A stretch of DNA of 64,000 nucleotides. Origin: Yanghanlia caeni (lineage in GTDB: Bacteria; Pseudomonadota; Gammaproteobacteria; Burkholderiales; Burkholderiaceae_B). The DNA is taken from contig JAUZQE010000006.1 of NCBI GenBank assembly GCA_030733815.1, forward strand, positions 60,123 to 124,122, written 5' to 3'. A model generated the notes under the pieces. The model was given only the letters and a program-made list of their open reading frames with translations, searched no databases and was not told the DNA's origin. The position numbers and the translations under genes are program-made. Below, piece after piece: positions 56,037 to 64,000 of the stretch (position 1 is its first letter; every line of letters starts with the position of its first letter).

Positions 56037-58199
56037 TCAGATCTCCAGCGGGTCGACTTCCAGACTATAGCGTACCCGGGCGGCGCGCCCGAGCCGGTAC
56101 AGGTCGTCGCACCAGCGTGCAAGAAAGCGTTGCAACGCGGGGCGACTGACGCTTTCCACCAGCAGCTGGGCGCGTTCGACATTTGCCACCCGCACGACGC
56201 GCAGCGGAACGGGGTCGTACACCATGATCTGTTCGACGCCGCCGTAGGCATCGGGGGCGTCTTCCGGCAGGCGACGCGCGTCGTTCAGAAACTGCAGCGC
56301 CTGTGCCAGTTCGCGTGCCTCGGCCATGAGCAGCGCCTGATAGGCAAAGGGTGGCAGGCCCAGGGCACGGCGCTCTTCCAGGGCATAGTGGGCAAAACCG
56401 GCGTAATCATGGCGTTGCAGGGCGCGATAAACCGGCTGATCCGGGTAATCGGTCTGCAGCATGACCTCCGCCCCACCCACATGCCGCCCTGCTCTGCCGG
56501 CCACCTGCATCAGCTGGGCGAACAGCCGTTCGGGAGCCCGGAAGTCGTGCGCAAACAGCATCGAGTCGGCGTTCAAGACCCCTACGAGACCCAGGTTGGC
56601 GAAGTCATGACCCTTGGCCACCATCTGTGTGCCCACCAGGATATCGACCTCGCCGTCATGCACCTTGGCAAACAAGGCCTGGGCGCTGCCCTTGAGGCGT
56701 GTGGAATCGGCATCGATGCGCGCGATGCGGGCGTCGGGAAAGCGCTCGCTCAGGAATTCTTCGATACGCTGAGTGCCGCGGCCCATGGGTTTGAGATCGA
56801 GATCGCCGCAGGTGGGACAGGCACGCGGCACCCGGCTACGGCTGCCGCAATGGTGGCACTGCAGCCCCGCCGACCGATTGCTCCAGCGGTGCAGCACGGT
56901 ATATGCCGTGCAGTGCGCGCACTGGCTCACCCAGCCACACGACGTGCAGCTGAGCACCGGCGCGTAACCGCGTCGGTTGATGAAAACCAGCACCTGCTGG
57001 CCCGCGGTCAGCCGCTCGCTCATTGCATCGAGCAGATGCGGCGAGAAGCCCTGATCGAGCGCGAGGCGACGGGTATCGACGATCCGCACGTCGGGCAACG
57101 CAACGTCGCGCGCACGGCGAGCAAGTGTGGCCAGGGCGTAACGCCCCTGTTGGGCATGGTGCCATGATTCCAGTGAAGGTGTCGCAGAACCCAGCACCAC
57201 GGGGATGCCCAGATCGTGCCCCCGCCACACGGCAAGATCGCGCGCGGAGTAGCGCAGGCCGTCTTGCTGCTTGTACGAGACATCGTGCTCTTCATCGACG
57301 ACGATCAGCCCCAGTCGCGGCATGGGCGTGGTGATCGCCATGCGGGTACCGAGCAGCACGTCGGCCTCGCCGGTGAAGGCCTGCCACCATGCTTGCAAAC
57401 GCTCTCCGTCGGAAAGCCCGCTGTGCATGATGGCCAGCGTGGCCCTCTGCCCTGTGCCCGATACGCCCAGCCGGCTGCGCAAAACATGTTCCAGTTGTGG
57501 CGTGAGGTTGATCTCGGGTACCAGAAACAGCACCTGACGGCCCGATTGCAGAACGCGCTGCGCCGCATGTAAATACACTTCGGTCTTGCCGCTGCCGGTC
57601 ACTCCACGCAGCAGCAGGACGCCGTGGCCTTTAATGGCCTGAATGGCGGCAAGCGCAGCCTGTTGCTCCTCGTTCAGCCGGGGCCCGTGCGAAACTTCCT
57701 CGTTGGCCTGTGAGGCAGGCGTTTGTGCGTTGGCCTCTGAGGCACGCGCTTGTGCCTTGGCATGCAAACGCCGCTGCAGGCGGCGCACTGGCCCGCCACC
57801 GGCACGTTTGCCCGTGTAGACCGACGCCTTGCGCAACGGGGGCGGCAACGCAGGCAGCATTACTTCGCCCAGGGAGCGCTGGTAATAGCGCGCAGCGAAC
57901 GTCATCAACGCAAGCCAGTCGGCTGGCATGGGCGGAAGGTCGTCGATCACCCGCACCACGGATTTGAGTTGCTCGGGCGCGACAGCCGGCGCTTCCGGTA
58001 ACGCAATGACAACGCCGACCAATTCGCGCCGACCGAAAGGGACAATGACCCTTTGGCCGATCGACACGGGTTGTGCAACGCGGTAATCGAACAGGCCCGG
58101 CAAGGGCACATCAAGCGCAACGCGTACGTACCTGACGGGCGACGCAGCATTCGTCGTTACCAAGCCGACGGCGTCGGAACGGGGCCCGGAAGCGGACAT
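56037..58199 (-). CDS. priA: Primosomal replication restart helicase PriA
   Basis: PriA recognises stalled forks and reloads DnaB. The 720 residues have the N-terminal 3'-end-binding domain (VRVALDVPLPGLFDYRV; VIVPFGRRELVGVVI). The helicase shows GVTGSGKTEVYLHAA and VDEEHD. The zinc-binding insertion has eight cysteines (CTSCGWVSQCAHC, then CHHCGSRSRVPRACPTC). The later motifs ILVGTQMVAKGHDFANLGLVGVLNAD and LMQVAGRAGRH follow. An unusual Ala/Gln/Ser-rich linker at about residues 148-170 is built from a 27-bp duplication. It lies between hemE and rep. Confidence 0.95.
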   Translation of the reverse strand: MSASGPRSDAVGLVTTNAASPVRYVRVALDVPLPGLFDYRVAQPVSIGQRVIVPFGRRELVGVVIALPEAPAVAPEQLKSVVRVIDDLPPMPADWLALMTFAARYYQRSLGEVMLPALPPPLRKASVYTGKRAGGGPVRRLQRRLHAKAQARASEANAQTPASQANEEVSHGPRLNEEQQAALAAIQAIKGHGVLLLRGVTGSGKTEVYLHAAQRVLQSGRQVLFLVPEINLTPQLEHVLRSRLGVSGTGQRATLAIMHSGLSDGERLQAWWQAFTGEADVLLGTRMAITTPMPRLGLIVVDEEHDVSYKQQDGLRYSARDLAVWRGHDLGIPVVLGSATPSLESWHHAQQGRYALATLARRARDVALPDVRIVDTRRLALDQGFSPHLLDAMSERLTAGQQVLVFINRRGYAPVLSCTSCGWVSQCAHCTAYTVLHRWSNRSAGLQCHHCGSRSRVPRACPTCGDLDLKPMGRGTQRIEEFLSERFPDARIARIDADSTRLKGSAQALFAKVHDGEVDILVGTQMVAKGHDFANLGLVGVLNADSMLFAHDFRAPERLFAQLMQVAGRAGRHVGGAEVMLQTDYPDQPVYRALQRHDYAGFAHYALEERRALGLPPFAYQALLMAEARELAQALQFLNDARRLPEDAPDAYGGVEQIMVYDPVPLRVVRVANVERAQLLVESVSRPALQRFLARWCDDLYRLGRAARVRYSLEVDPLEI
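57703..57756. repeat. 27-bp tandem duplication inside priA linker
   Basis: Units 57703-57729 and 57730-57756 match at 23 of 27 positions and encode two nine-residue blocks, KAQARASEA and NAQTPASQA on the minus strand. They fall in the low-complexity linker between the PriA N-terminal and helicase domains. Confidence 0.8.
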
Positions 58200-58272
58200 G
58201 AGTTAAAGCTGATTCTCGATTTGGGCTGCAAAGCCAGCAGTCATCGGCTTTTTGCAGTGGCCATGAACGGCC

Positions 58273-58456
58273 TGTGGATAACTTTGGGGAAAAAAAGGTG
58301 AAAACCGCTGTCATCACAGGAATGTCTTGTAATGAAGTTGAACCCCCGTCTGGCGTAATTTGAAAAAATTGTTATATATCAATGAAGTATAAACAGGGCG
58401 CTGCAACATCAGTACGGATGACACGCATGTTGCAAAGCAACGCGCGATGTGTATAA
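58273..58456. other. Two perfect DnaA boxes flanking an AT-rich stretch (hemE-priA intergenic)
   Basis: TGTGGATAA (58273-58281, followed by CTTTGGGG) and TGTGTATAA (58448-58456) both match the DnaA-box consensus TTATNCACA on the minus strand and share orientation. A weaker TTATCCCCC occurs at 58487-58495. Between them, 58356-58395 is strongly AT-rich (AATTTGAAAAAATTGTTATATATC region), and GCAACAT/ATGTTGC arms lie at 58403-58433. It may be an origin-related or DnaA-titrating site. The 287-base gap holds no gene. Confidence 0.5.
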
Positions 58457-58486
58457 CCACAGCCGCGCGCCACTTCGCAAGCAGGG

Positions 58487-59575
58487 TTATCCCCCACTTG
58501 CGGCGCCATGCATGCGCCGGCTATAGGTATGCACCTCGTCGACCAGCACTGAGACCGCGTCGGGCGGCGTGAAGCGCGAAATGCCATGCCCCAGATTAAA
58601 GACGTGGCCGCCGTTACCGACGGGGCCGTAGTCGTCGATGACCTTGCGTACCTGTTCGCGAATGGCCGCTTCAGGCGCGAACAGCACCATGGGGTCGAGG
58701 TTGCCCTGCAGGGCAACCTTGTCGTTCACGCGGTGGCGTACCTCACCCAGGCTGGCTGTCCAGTCGAGGCCCATGGCATCGCAACCGAGATCGGCGATCT
58801 GGTCGGCCCACAGTGCGCCACCCTTGGTAAAGACGATGACCGGTACCGGGCGACCCTCGCGCTCACGTACCAGACCCTGCACCACCTTGCGGGTGTATGC
58901 AAGCGAGAACTGCTGGAAGGCCTCGTGCGCAAGTACGCCGCCCCAGCTGTCGAAGATCATGACGGCCTGTGCGCCGGCCTGGATCTGCGCATTCAGATAC
59001 TGCACCGTGGCGTCTGCGTTGATCTGCAAGATGCGGTGCGCCAGGTCGGGGCGCGAGTACAGCATGCTTTTGATCAGCCGGTAGTCGTCGGAACCTTGGC
59101 CTTCCACCATGTAGCAGGCGATGGTGAAGGGGCTGCCCGCGAACCCGATGAGGGGTACGCGGCCGTCGAGTTCACGGCGAATGAGACTCACCGCCTCGAA
59201 CACGTACTCGAGGCGGCCCATATCGGGCACCGCAAGCTTGCGAACGTCGTCTTCGTGGCGTACGGGATGCGCGAATCGCGGGCCCTCGCCGGCCACGAAA
59301 TCGAGGCCGAGCCCCATGGCGTCGGGCACGGTGAGGATATCGGAAAACAGGATGGCGGCGTCGAGCTCGAAGCGGTGCAGCGGCTGCAACGTGACTTCGC
59401 ACGCGTATTCGCGATTCTTGGCCAGCCCCATGAAGGAACCCGCGCGCGCACGGGTTTCGTTGTATTCCGGCAGGTACCGGCCGGCCTGACGCATCATCCA
59501 GATGGGAGTGTACGGCACAGGCTGACGCATCAGGGCGCGCAAAAAGACGTCGTTCTTCAGAGCGGGAAAATTCAC
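58487..59575 (-). CDS. hemE: Uroporphyrinogen decarboxylase
   Basis: HemE decarboxylates uroporphyrinogen III to coproporphyrinogen III. I place the start at the GTG at 59575 (reading [40 protein letters not shown]), preceded by AAAGGAA at a good distance, giving 362 residues. [15 protein letters not shown] holds the substrate Arg residues, and [16 protein letters not shown] and [13 protein letters not shown] are family signatures. C-terminal [13 protein letters not shown] is conserved. Both hemE and the upstream Fis-type regulator are on the minus strand, 29 bases apart. Confidence 0.97.
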   Translation of the reverse strand: MNFPALKNDVFLRALMRQPVPYTPIWMMRQAGRYLPEYNETRARAGSFMGLAKNREYACEVTLQPLHRFELDAAILFSDILTVPDAMGLGLDFVAGEGPRFAHPVRHEDDVRKLAVPDMGRLEYVFEAVSLIRRELDGRVPLIGFAGSPFTIACYMVEGQGSDDYRLIKSMLYSRPDLAHRILQINADATVQYLNAQIQAGAQAVMIFDSWGGVLAHEAFQQFSLAYTRKVVQGLVREREGRPVPVIVFTKGGALWADQIADLGCDAMGLDWTASLGEVRHRVNDKVALQGNLDPMVLFAPEAAIREQVRKVIDDYGPVGNGGHVFNLGHGISRFTPPDAVSVLVDEVHTYSRRMHGAASGG

Positions 59576-59604
59576 GGCATTCCTTTCAATGAGTTTGCCC
59601 GATT

Positions 59605-60528
59605 TTACCCCCCGCGCGGATTCCCGGGGCCGGCGGCCCGCCCCCACACCATGAGCCGCCTTCCGGCGCTGCCGGGGCGATGCTGGCGCGTCACGTCGCG
59701 ACATGCCGGAACCTGTGCAGAACGGCCTTCGGACGCAGGCGCATGTGCGGAGCGAGCCGCAGAAGCCGCAGCGGATTCAGTACGTGGCCTGAACGGCGTG
59801 GCGTCGATATTGTGCTTGCGCATGAGCGCCCAGAAGGCCCGCCGGTGCTTTTGAGCCGAACGCGCCGCCATGGTGATATTGCCTTCATGGCGCCCCAGGG
59901 CGGCAGTAATGTATGCGCGCTCGAAACGTTCCACCACTTTGCTCTTGGCATCACGGAAGGTGTCGCGCATGGCTTCGCAATGCGATGCCGCAGCAACGGC
60001 GAAGGCCTCGAGTTCAGGCATGTCTGCGCGGCAATCGTCGGGGTGGCCGTGCAACGATGCCGCATACTGTGCCGCCTCCGCAGCGGCGTCGCCCAGTTGC
60101 GCGGGCGCCAGCATCTCGGCGCGTTTGGCATCGAGCAGACGCTCGACCCGAACGCGTGCTTCGTGACCGCAGAACGGCGAACGCAGAAAATCCGCCACGC
60201 CCAGGCCATACAGGTCGTGCAGGCCGGTGGCGGTGAGATCGCGCACAAGAGCCATGACTGGCGTGTGCAGGCTACGCCCGGCGTGCGAGAGCGACGTGCG
60301 TGCCCATGAAAGCGTAGCGGGCGATACGGGCAGCAGACACGCATCGTAGCGGCGCAACGCCATGGATGCCTGGCCCAGCACGGCATGTGCGCCTTCTTGG
60401 TCAATGTCGACCAGCACATCGTAGCCGTGCAGATGCAATCGGCCACCGGCGTGTTGCCCGAGTATCGGTTGGGTCCAGCTCAGCGTGCATCGTGTGAGCA
60501 ATACGGCACAGTCCAAGCGCTCGCGCAT
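59605..60528 (-). CDS. Fis-type DNA-binding regulator with a degenerate receiver-like domain
   Basis: I start at the ATG at 60528, which has GGAGGAC upstream, giving 307 residues; the open frame upstream to 60912 is non-coding. Residues 1-130 resemble a response-regulator receiver ([42 protein letters not shown]). Where the phospho-acceptor Asp should be, the strand reads [10 protein letters not shown], so it is probably a pseudo-receiver. Around residues 195-245 is a Fis-type helix-turn-helix ([46 protein letters not shown]). The C-terminal 60 residues are low-complexity. It precedes hemE by 29 bases. Target unknown. Confidence 0.78.
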   Translation of the reverse strand: MRERLDCAVLLTRCTLSWTQPILGQHAGGRLHLHGYDVLVDIDQEGAHAVLGQASMALRRYDACLLPVSPATLSWARTSLSHAGRSLHTPVMALVRDLTATGLHDLYGLGVADFLRSPFCGHEARVRVERLLDAKRAEMLAPAQLGDAAAEAAQYAASLHGHPDDCRADMPELEAFAVAAASHCEAMRDTFRDAKSKVVERFERAYITAALGRHEGNITMAARSAQKHRRAFWALMRKHNIDATPFRPRTESAAASAARSAHAPASEGRSAQVPACRDVTRQHRPGSAGRRLMVWGRAAGPGNPRGG

Positions 60529-60705
60529 GGCGTCCTCCGTTTCGTGGGGTTCAATGGGGCCTGCTTTGTAGCTCGGAACCAATGATGTAAAACGACGGAG
60601 AACGATGCAATACGTAAAAACAGCAAAATCAGGATTTTCAGAAAGAACTGCCAGATCGGCCCGATTCTTAACCTGCACCAAGGAAACCGGCCGCGCCTTG
60701 CGGTA

Positions 60706-60724
60706 ATACGGGCTGGTCCCGTAT
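60706..60724. promoter_or_regulatory. Inverted repeat ATACGGG/CCCGTAT between divergent genes
   Basis: ATACGGG (60706-60712) and CCCGTAT (60718-60724) are perfect 7-bp arms around CTGGT. They lie in the 244-base region between the divergent Fis-type regulator and the TRIC gene, 49 bases before the TRIC ATG. A candidate operator for the adjacent regulator. Confidence 0.45.
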
Positions 60725-60772
60725 GTAGAAATCACTATGCAGTGCCCGGGCAGGCTGCCATACTCTTCGCCC

Positions 60773-61414
60773 ATGAACGGCTCACTTGAAGTCAGTGAAC
60801 TTCTGCACGCCCTCTTCCTGGTCGGCATTGTGGCCGAAGCCATGACTGCTGCGCTGGCTGCCGGCAAGCGTGAGATGGACTGGCTCGGTGTTGCCATGCT
60901 GGGATGCGTCACGGCGCTGGGTGGCGGCTCGACGCGCGACGTGGTGTTGGGCCACTACCCGCTTACCTGGGTCGCGCACCCGTACTATCTGCTGCTTACC
61001 TCGGGCGCCGCACTGCTTACGATTGCCATCGCCCGCTACATGCATCGCCTGCGCAATATATTTCTGTTTCTCGATGCCGTCGGGCTCGTGGTGTTCACTG
61101 TCATTGGCTGCAACGTTGCAATCGGCCTTAACCTGCCCGTTGTGATCATCATTGCCTCCGGCATGATCACCGGCTGTGTGGGCGGTGTACTTCGCGATAT
61201 TCTGTGCAACAGCATTCCCCTTTTGTTCAGGGCAGAACTGTACGCCACCGTCTCGATTCTCACGGGCCTTTTATACATTGGCGGCCTGCACATGCAATGG
61301 CATCACGATCTGGTCATGGCTGCAGCGATGATCTTCGGGCTCACGCTGCGGCTGCTTGCGTTGCGCTATGGCTGGAGCATGCCCAAGTTCATCTACGGCG
61401 GGAACATCCATTAG
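60773..61414 (+). CDS. TRIC-type (UPF0126/YadS family) membrane protein
   Basis: This 213-residue inner-membrane protein has seven predicted helices arranged as two repeats of three plus one. The repeat hallmarks are LGGGSTRDVVLGHYPLTWVAHPYYL in the first half and CVGGVLRDILCNSIPLLFRAELYATVSILTGLLY in the second, both with the GGxxRD motif. Prokaryotic members form trimeric cation channels in vitro, and some were earlier predicted as glycine transporters; the role here is undetermined. The ATG at 60773 is preferred over 60737 because conserved sequence starts after it. Confidence 0.88.
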   Translation: MNGSLEVSELLHALFLVGIVAEAMTAALAAGKREMDWLGVAMLGCVTALGGGSTRDVVLGHYPLTWVAHPYYLLLTSGAALLTIAIARYMHRLRNIFLFLDAVGLVVFTVIGCNVAIGLNLPVVIIIASGMITGCVGGVLRDILCNSIPLLFRAELYATVSILTGLLYIGGLHMQWHHDLVMAAAMIFGLTLRLLALRYGWSMPKFIYGGNIH

Positions 61415-61480
61415 GCGGTATCGGTGGGCACGGCCATTGCCGCCCGGTGTGATCTTCATCATCCAACCGGGAGCACACGA

Positions 61481-61801
61481 ATGGGAAATTTCGCAAAGGA
61501 AACCGAAGCCAAATACCAGGATGGAGCGATCCGCTTCTACCTGGGCAAGGAAGGTGAGCGCCAGGAGTTCGAGATCTCGGGTGACGCGCTGCTGCAGGCG
61601 TTCGATGCACGCGATGGTACGGCCAGCGCCCTGCTGCAGGCCTTCGAAAATGGGCGCGAAAAAATAACGGCAGCCGCGATCGCTGCAGCGGCCACGCCCA
61701 GCACCGATGGCATCATCGAACTGGGCAGCGGCGATTTCGACGCGAAGAACGCACGTGGCGGGATTTCGCCGGGCGAGCGCAACGGCGCGGATTCGGCCTG
61801 A
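61481..61801 (+). CDS. DUF1488-like small protein
   Basis: This 106-residue protein starts at the ATG at 61481 (MGNFAKETEAKYQDGAIRFYLGKEGERQEFEISGDALLQAFDARDGTASALLQAFENGREKI). The pattern of a short beta region, SGDALLQAF, then an amphipathic helix AFENGREKITAAAIAAAA fits DUF1488-type proteins of unknown function. GGGAG precedes the start. It lies downstream of the TRIC gene on the same strand, 66 bases away. The C-terminus is acidic and probably disordered. Confidence 0.65.
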   Translation: MGNFAKETEAKYQDGAIRFYLGKEGERQEFEISGDALLQAFDARDGTASALLQAFENGREKITAAAIAAAATPSTDGIIELGSGDFDAKNARGGISPGERNGADSA

Positions 61802-61822
61802 GCGTGCGGGCGGAAAGCGGGG

Positions 61823-63784
61823 TCAGGACGTCAGGCGCAGGTAATGCCGGTGTCGTTCGTACTGGTCAAGGATGTCGCCGATGATCTGGTCGCGGCTCCA
61901 GCCCATCACATCGTAATCCTGTCCCCCTTCGCCCAGGTGCACCTCAGCTCGAAAATAACGTGAGGTATCATCGTTTTCGATTTCTTCGCGCGTAAGGCTC
62001 GGGCGGTACACCTCGATGGGAAATACGCTATAGGTGAAATCAAGGTGCTCGCCATGCGATACGGTGAGCGTCAGCATGCCGTCGTCGCCCTCGGTGATCA
62101 TGGCGTCGTAGCCCTGCTTGGCAAGTTCGTCGCGCACGTCTTCCATGGCGCCCCGTACCACCTCCTCGATGAAGCGCTCGACGTGCCTGCGACGCGGCAT
62201 CAACACCATATTGCGCAAACGTTGCTGCCAGGTTTCCGCCGAAACGCTGGCCGAACCACGACTGAGTGAACGGGAGCGCAGGCGGCGTTTGGTGGCATCG
62301 AGCCGCAACGCCTGAAACAGGCCCCACATTGCCACGAGAAGAATGAGTGAAAACGGCAAGGCGGTGGCAATGGTGGCCGTTTGCAAGGCCGTGAGGCCAT
62401 CGGCCAGCAGCAATACGATGGCCACCGCACCCATCAGAACAGACCAGAATATGCGCTGCCACACCGGCGCATTCACGGCGCCTCCCGCTGCAAGCTGATC
62501 GACCACCAGGGCGCCGCTATCCGCAGAAGTAACGAAGAACACGACGACCATTGCAATGGCGATTGTGCAGGTCACCACCGGCCAACTCAGCTGCTCAAGA
62601 AAAACGAAAAGCGCAACGGTCGTGTCAGCCTGAACGGTTTCCCCAAGTGAGGTCATTCCCTCGCTCATGATGAAGTGAATGGCCGTATCACCAAACACGG
62701 TCATCCACATGAAGGTGAAGCCCGTCGGTACGAGCAACACGCCTCCCACGAACTGCCGGATCGTTCGGCCGCGCGAAATGCGTGCAATGAACACTCCGAC
62801 GAACGGCGACCAGGAAATCCACCATCCCCAATAGAACACCGTCCAGCCGCCGATCCAGTCGCTGGGCTGATACGCATACAGATTGAAGGTGCGCTGCACG
62901 ATTCCCGACAGGTAGTAGCCGGTGTTCTCGACCAGTGTTTGCATCAGGAAAATGGTCGGGCCGGCGAACAGCACGAACAGCATGAGCAGCACGGCCAGGG
63001 CCATGTTGAGTTCAGACAGCGTCTTGATGCCGCGATCGAGCCCACTTGCCGCCGAAAGCGTGGCCAGACCGCAGGCTACAACGATCAACGCAATTTGCGT
63101 GTTCACGCCCACCGGAAGGTCGAACAGGTAATTGAGCCCCGTGTTGATCTGCGCCACCCCCAGGCCCAGCGATGTCGCAACCCCGAATACAGTACCGATG
63201 ATTGCAAAAATATCGACCGCATGCCCGATCGGGCCATAGATGCGCTCGCCCAGCATCGGATAAAGGGCAGAGCGCAGCGTGAGCGGCAACCCATGTCGAA
63301 AGGCGAAGTAGGCCAGAATCAGCGCCACCATCGCATACACGGCCCACGCGTGCAGCCCCCAGTGGAAAAAGGTAATACCCATCGCCTGGCGGGCCGCCTG
63401 TACCGTGCCGCCTTCGCCTACCGGAGGCTCCAGAAAATGCATCACCGGCTCCGCCACCCCGAAAAACATCAGCCCGATGCCCATGCCAGCGGCGAAAAGC
63501 ATCGAGTACCAGGTGATATCGCGAAAATCGGGCTCACTATGATCGGGCCCGAGCTTGATCTCACCGTACCGGCTCAGTGCAGCATAGACAGTGGCGAGCA
63601 GAATGACGGCAACGGCCAGCATGTAGAACCAGCTGGCGTTACTGAAGATCCAGGCCTGGACGGCTGAGAAGAGTCGCTGTAGTGCGTTCGGGGCGATCGC
63701 GGCAAACGCTAGGAGCCCCAGGATGAACGCACCGGACGTGAAGAAGACCGGCTTGTTGATGAGTATACGAGGCTGGCTGCTCAT
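61823..63784 (-). CDS. betT: BCCT-family betaine/choline transporter (BetT type)
   Basis: This Na+- or H+-coupled importer of choline or another quaternary amine uses 12 membrane segments. The ATG at 63784 with AGGGGGCAAC upstream gives 653 residues (MSSQPRILINKPVFFTSGAFILGLLAFAAIAPN). The BCCT signature is WTVFYWGWWISWSPFVGVFIARISRGRTIRQFV, and WYSMLFAAGMGIGLMFFGVAEPVMHF is the conserved glycine-rich stretch. A ~130-residue cytoplasmic C-terminal tail (VERFIEEVVRGAMEDVRDELAKQGYDAMI) places it with BetT-type osmo-regulated members. No betA or betB is nearby, so the substrate is not proven. Confidence 0.92.
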   Translation of the reverse strand: MSSQPRILINKPVFFTSGAFILGLLAFAAIAPNALQRLFSAVQAWIFSNASWFYMLAVAVILLATVYAALSRYGEIKLGPDHSEPDFRDITWYSMLFAAGMGIGLMFFGVAEPVMHFLEPPVGEGGTVQAARQAMGITFFHWGLHAWAVYAMVALILAYFAFRHGLPLTLRSALYPMLGERIYGPIGHAVDIFAIIGTVFGVATSLGLGVAQINTGLNYLFDLPVGVNTQIALIVVACGLATLSAASGLDRGIKTLSELNMALAVLLMLFVLFAGPTIFLMQTLVENTGYYLSGIVQRTFNLYAYQPSDWIGGWTVFYWGWWISWSPFVGVFIARISRGRTIRQFVGGVLLVPTGFTFMWMTVFGDTAIHFIMSEGMTSLGETVQADTTVALFVFLEQLSWPVVTCTIAIAMVVVFFVTSADSGALVVDQLAAGGAVNAPVWQRIFWSVLMGAVAIVLLLADGLTALQTATIATALPFSLILLVAMWGLFQALRLDATKRRLRSRSLSRGSASVSAETWQQRLRNMVLMPRRRHVERFIEEVVRGAMEDVRDELAKQGYDAMITEGDDGMLTLTVSHGEHLDFTYSVFPIEVYRPSLTREEIENDDTSRYFRAEVHLGEGGQDYDVMGWSRDQIIGDILDQYERHRHYLRLTS

Positions 63785-63910
63785 GTTGCCCCCTGCAGGT
63801 AGTTGGGCGCACCACATCTGGAACATCGATGGCCGTGCGATCCGGTCAACGTATTATGACCCGCCGAGGGTTCGCCGGTGTCAACCGACGTATCGAAGCA
63901 ACAAAAAACA

Positions 63911-63941
63911 AAACCCCAGCGGAGTGTATCCGCTGGGGTTT
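63911..63941 (-). terminator. rRNA operon terminator
   Basis: AAACCCCAGCGGA and TCCGCTGGGGTTT form a perfect 13-bp stem around GTGTA. On the minus strand the stem is followed by TGTTTTTTG, a good U-tract, about 12 bases after the 5S rRNA 3' end. Confidence 0.9.
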
Positions 63942-63952
63942 TGAGGGATAAG

Positions 63953-64000
63953 TGCCTGACGATGACCTACTTTCACAGACGTCCGTCCACTATCATCGGC
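63953..64000 (-). rRNA. 5S ribosomal RNA, 3' part (partial)
   Basis: The reverse complement of the last 48 bases ends in GAAAGTAGGTCATCGTCAGGCA and contains GCCGATGATAGTG. These match the 3' half of betaproteobacterial 5S rRNA (loop D/E region and terminal stem). The rest of the rRNA operon continues beyond the window. Confidence 0.92.

Noticed and set aside
59576..59704. N-terminal extension of hemE (43 codons)
   Set aside because: The GTG at 59575 has a good ribosome-binding site and matches the family N-terminus; the upstream frame is Arg-rich non-coding sequence.

Overview
The window looks like chromosomal DNA of a high-GC betaproteobacterium, most likely order Burkholderiales and family Alcaligenaceae (Bordetella/Achromobacter/Pusillimonas-like). 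The basis is the protein sequences and the gene order: aroQ-accB, rplU-rpmA-obg-proB, metX-metW, mreBCD-mrdA-rodA next to gatCAB, hemE-priA, and a partial 5S rRNA of betaproteobacterial type. Genes are dense on both strands and no gene-free stretch exceeds 300 bases. There is no prophage, insertion sequence, CRISPR array or tRNA-linked island. This is core-genome housekeeping DNA with a few lineage-specific regulators.

Region 1-11 kb: accB (cut by the window edge) and aroQ, then a Tat-exported thioredoxin-like protein. A + strand series follows for peptidoglycan recycling and envelope work: mpl, a YqiA-type esterase, an RNB exoribonuclease, a TonB-family protein, aroE, mtgA, lptG and apaH. 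Convergent to it is a rubredoxin-algH-ruvX group. Region 11-25 kb: a degenerate ThiD-like protein overlapping thiE, hemL, a MarR regulator, argJ, rplU-rpmA-obg-proB, a divergent Lrp/dadA pair, two divergent unusual regulators, and thiC behind a TPP riboswitch.

Region 24.6-42 kb: an OmpA-like lipoprotein, an aapJQMP polar amino-acid ABC transporter operon with two apparent lesions (a start-proximal frameshift in aapJ and a Walker B Asp-to-Asn change in aapP), ftsEX-mutY, the rod-shape cluster mreBCD-mrdA-rodA, gatCAB and pyrE. Region 42-54 kb: exonuclease III, a VOC protein, an AmpG-type permease, metXW, a tiny LuxR-type DNA-binding protein, gshA, tRNA-Arg(CCG), a di-haem cytochrome c, and an acyl-CoA pair (CoA-transferase plus 3-hydroxyacyl-CoA dehydrogenase). 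It ends with a 77-residue gene whose promoter is straddled by two mirror-image palindromes.

Region 54-64 kb: rep helicase, priA, hemE (with DnaA-box-like sequences between hemE and priA), a Fis-type regulator with a degenerate receiver, a TRIC-type membrane protein, a DUF1488-like protein, a BCCT transporter, and the 3' end of a 5S rRNA with the rRNA operon terminator.

I found no clearly new multi-gene system. The best leads are regulatory (the twin palindromes at 53510-53546, the operator cluster at 21973-22036, the DnaA boxes at 58273-58456) and enzymes with missing key residues (the ThiD-like protein, AapP, and two pseudo-receiver regulators).
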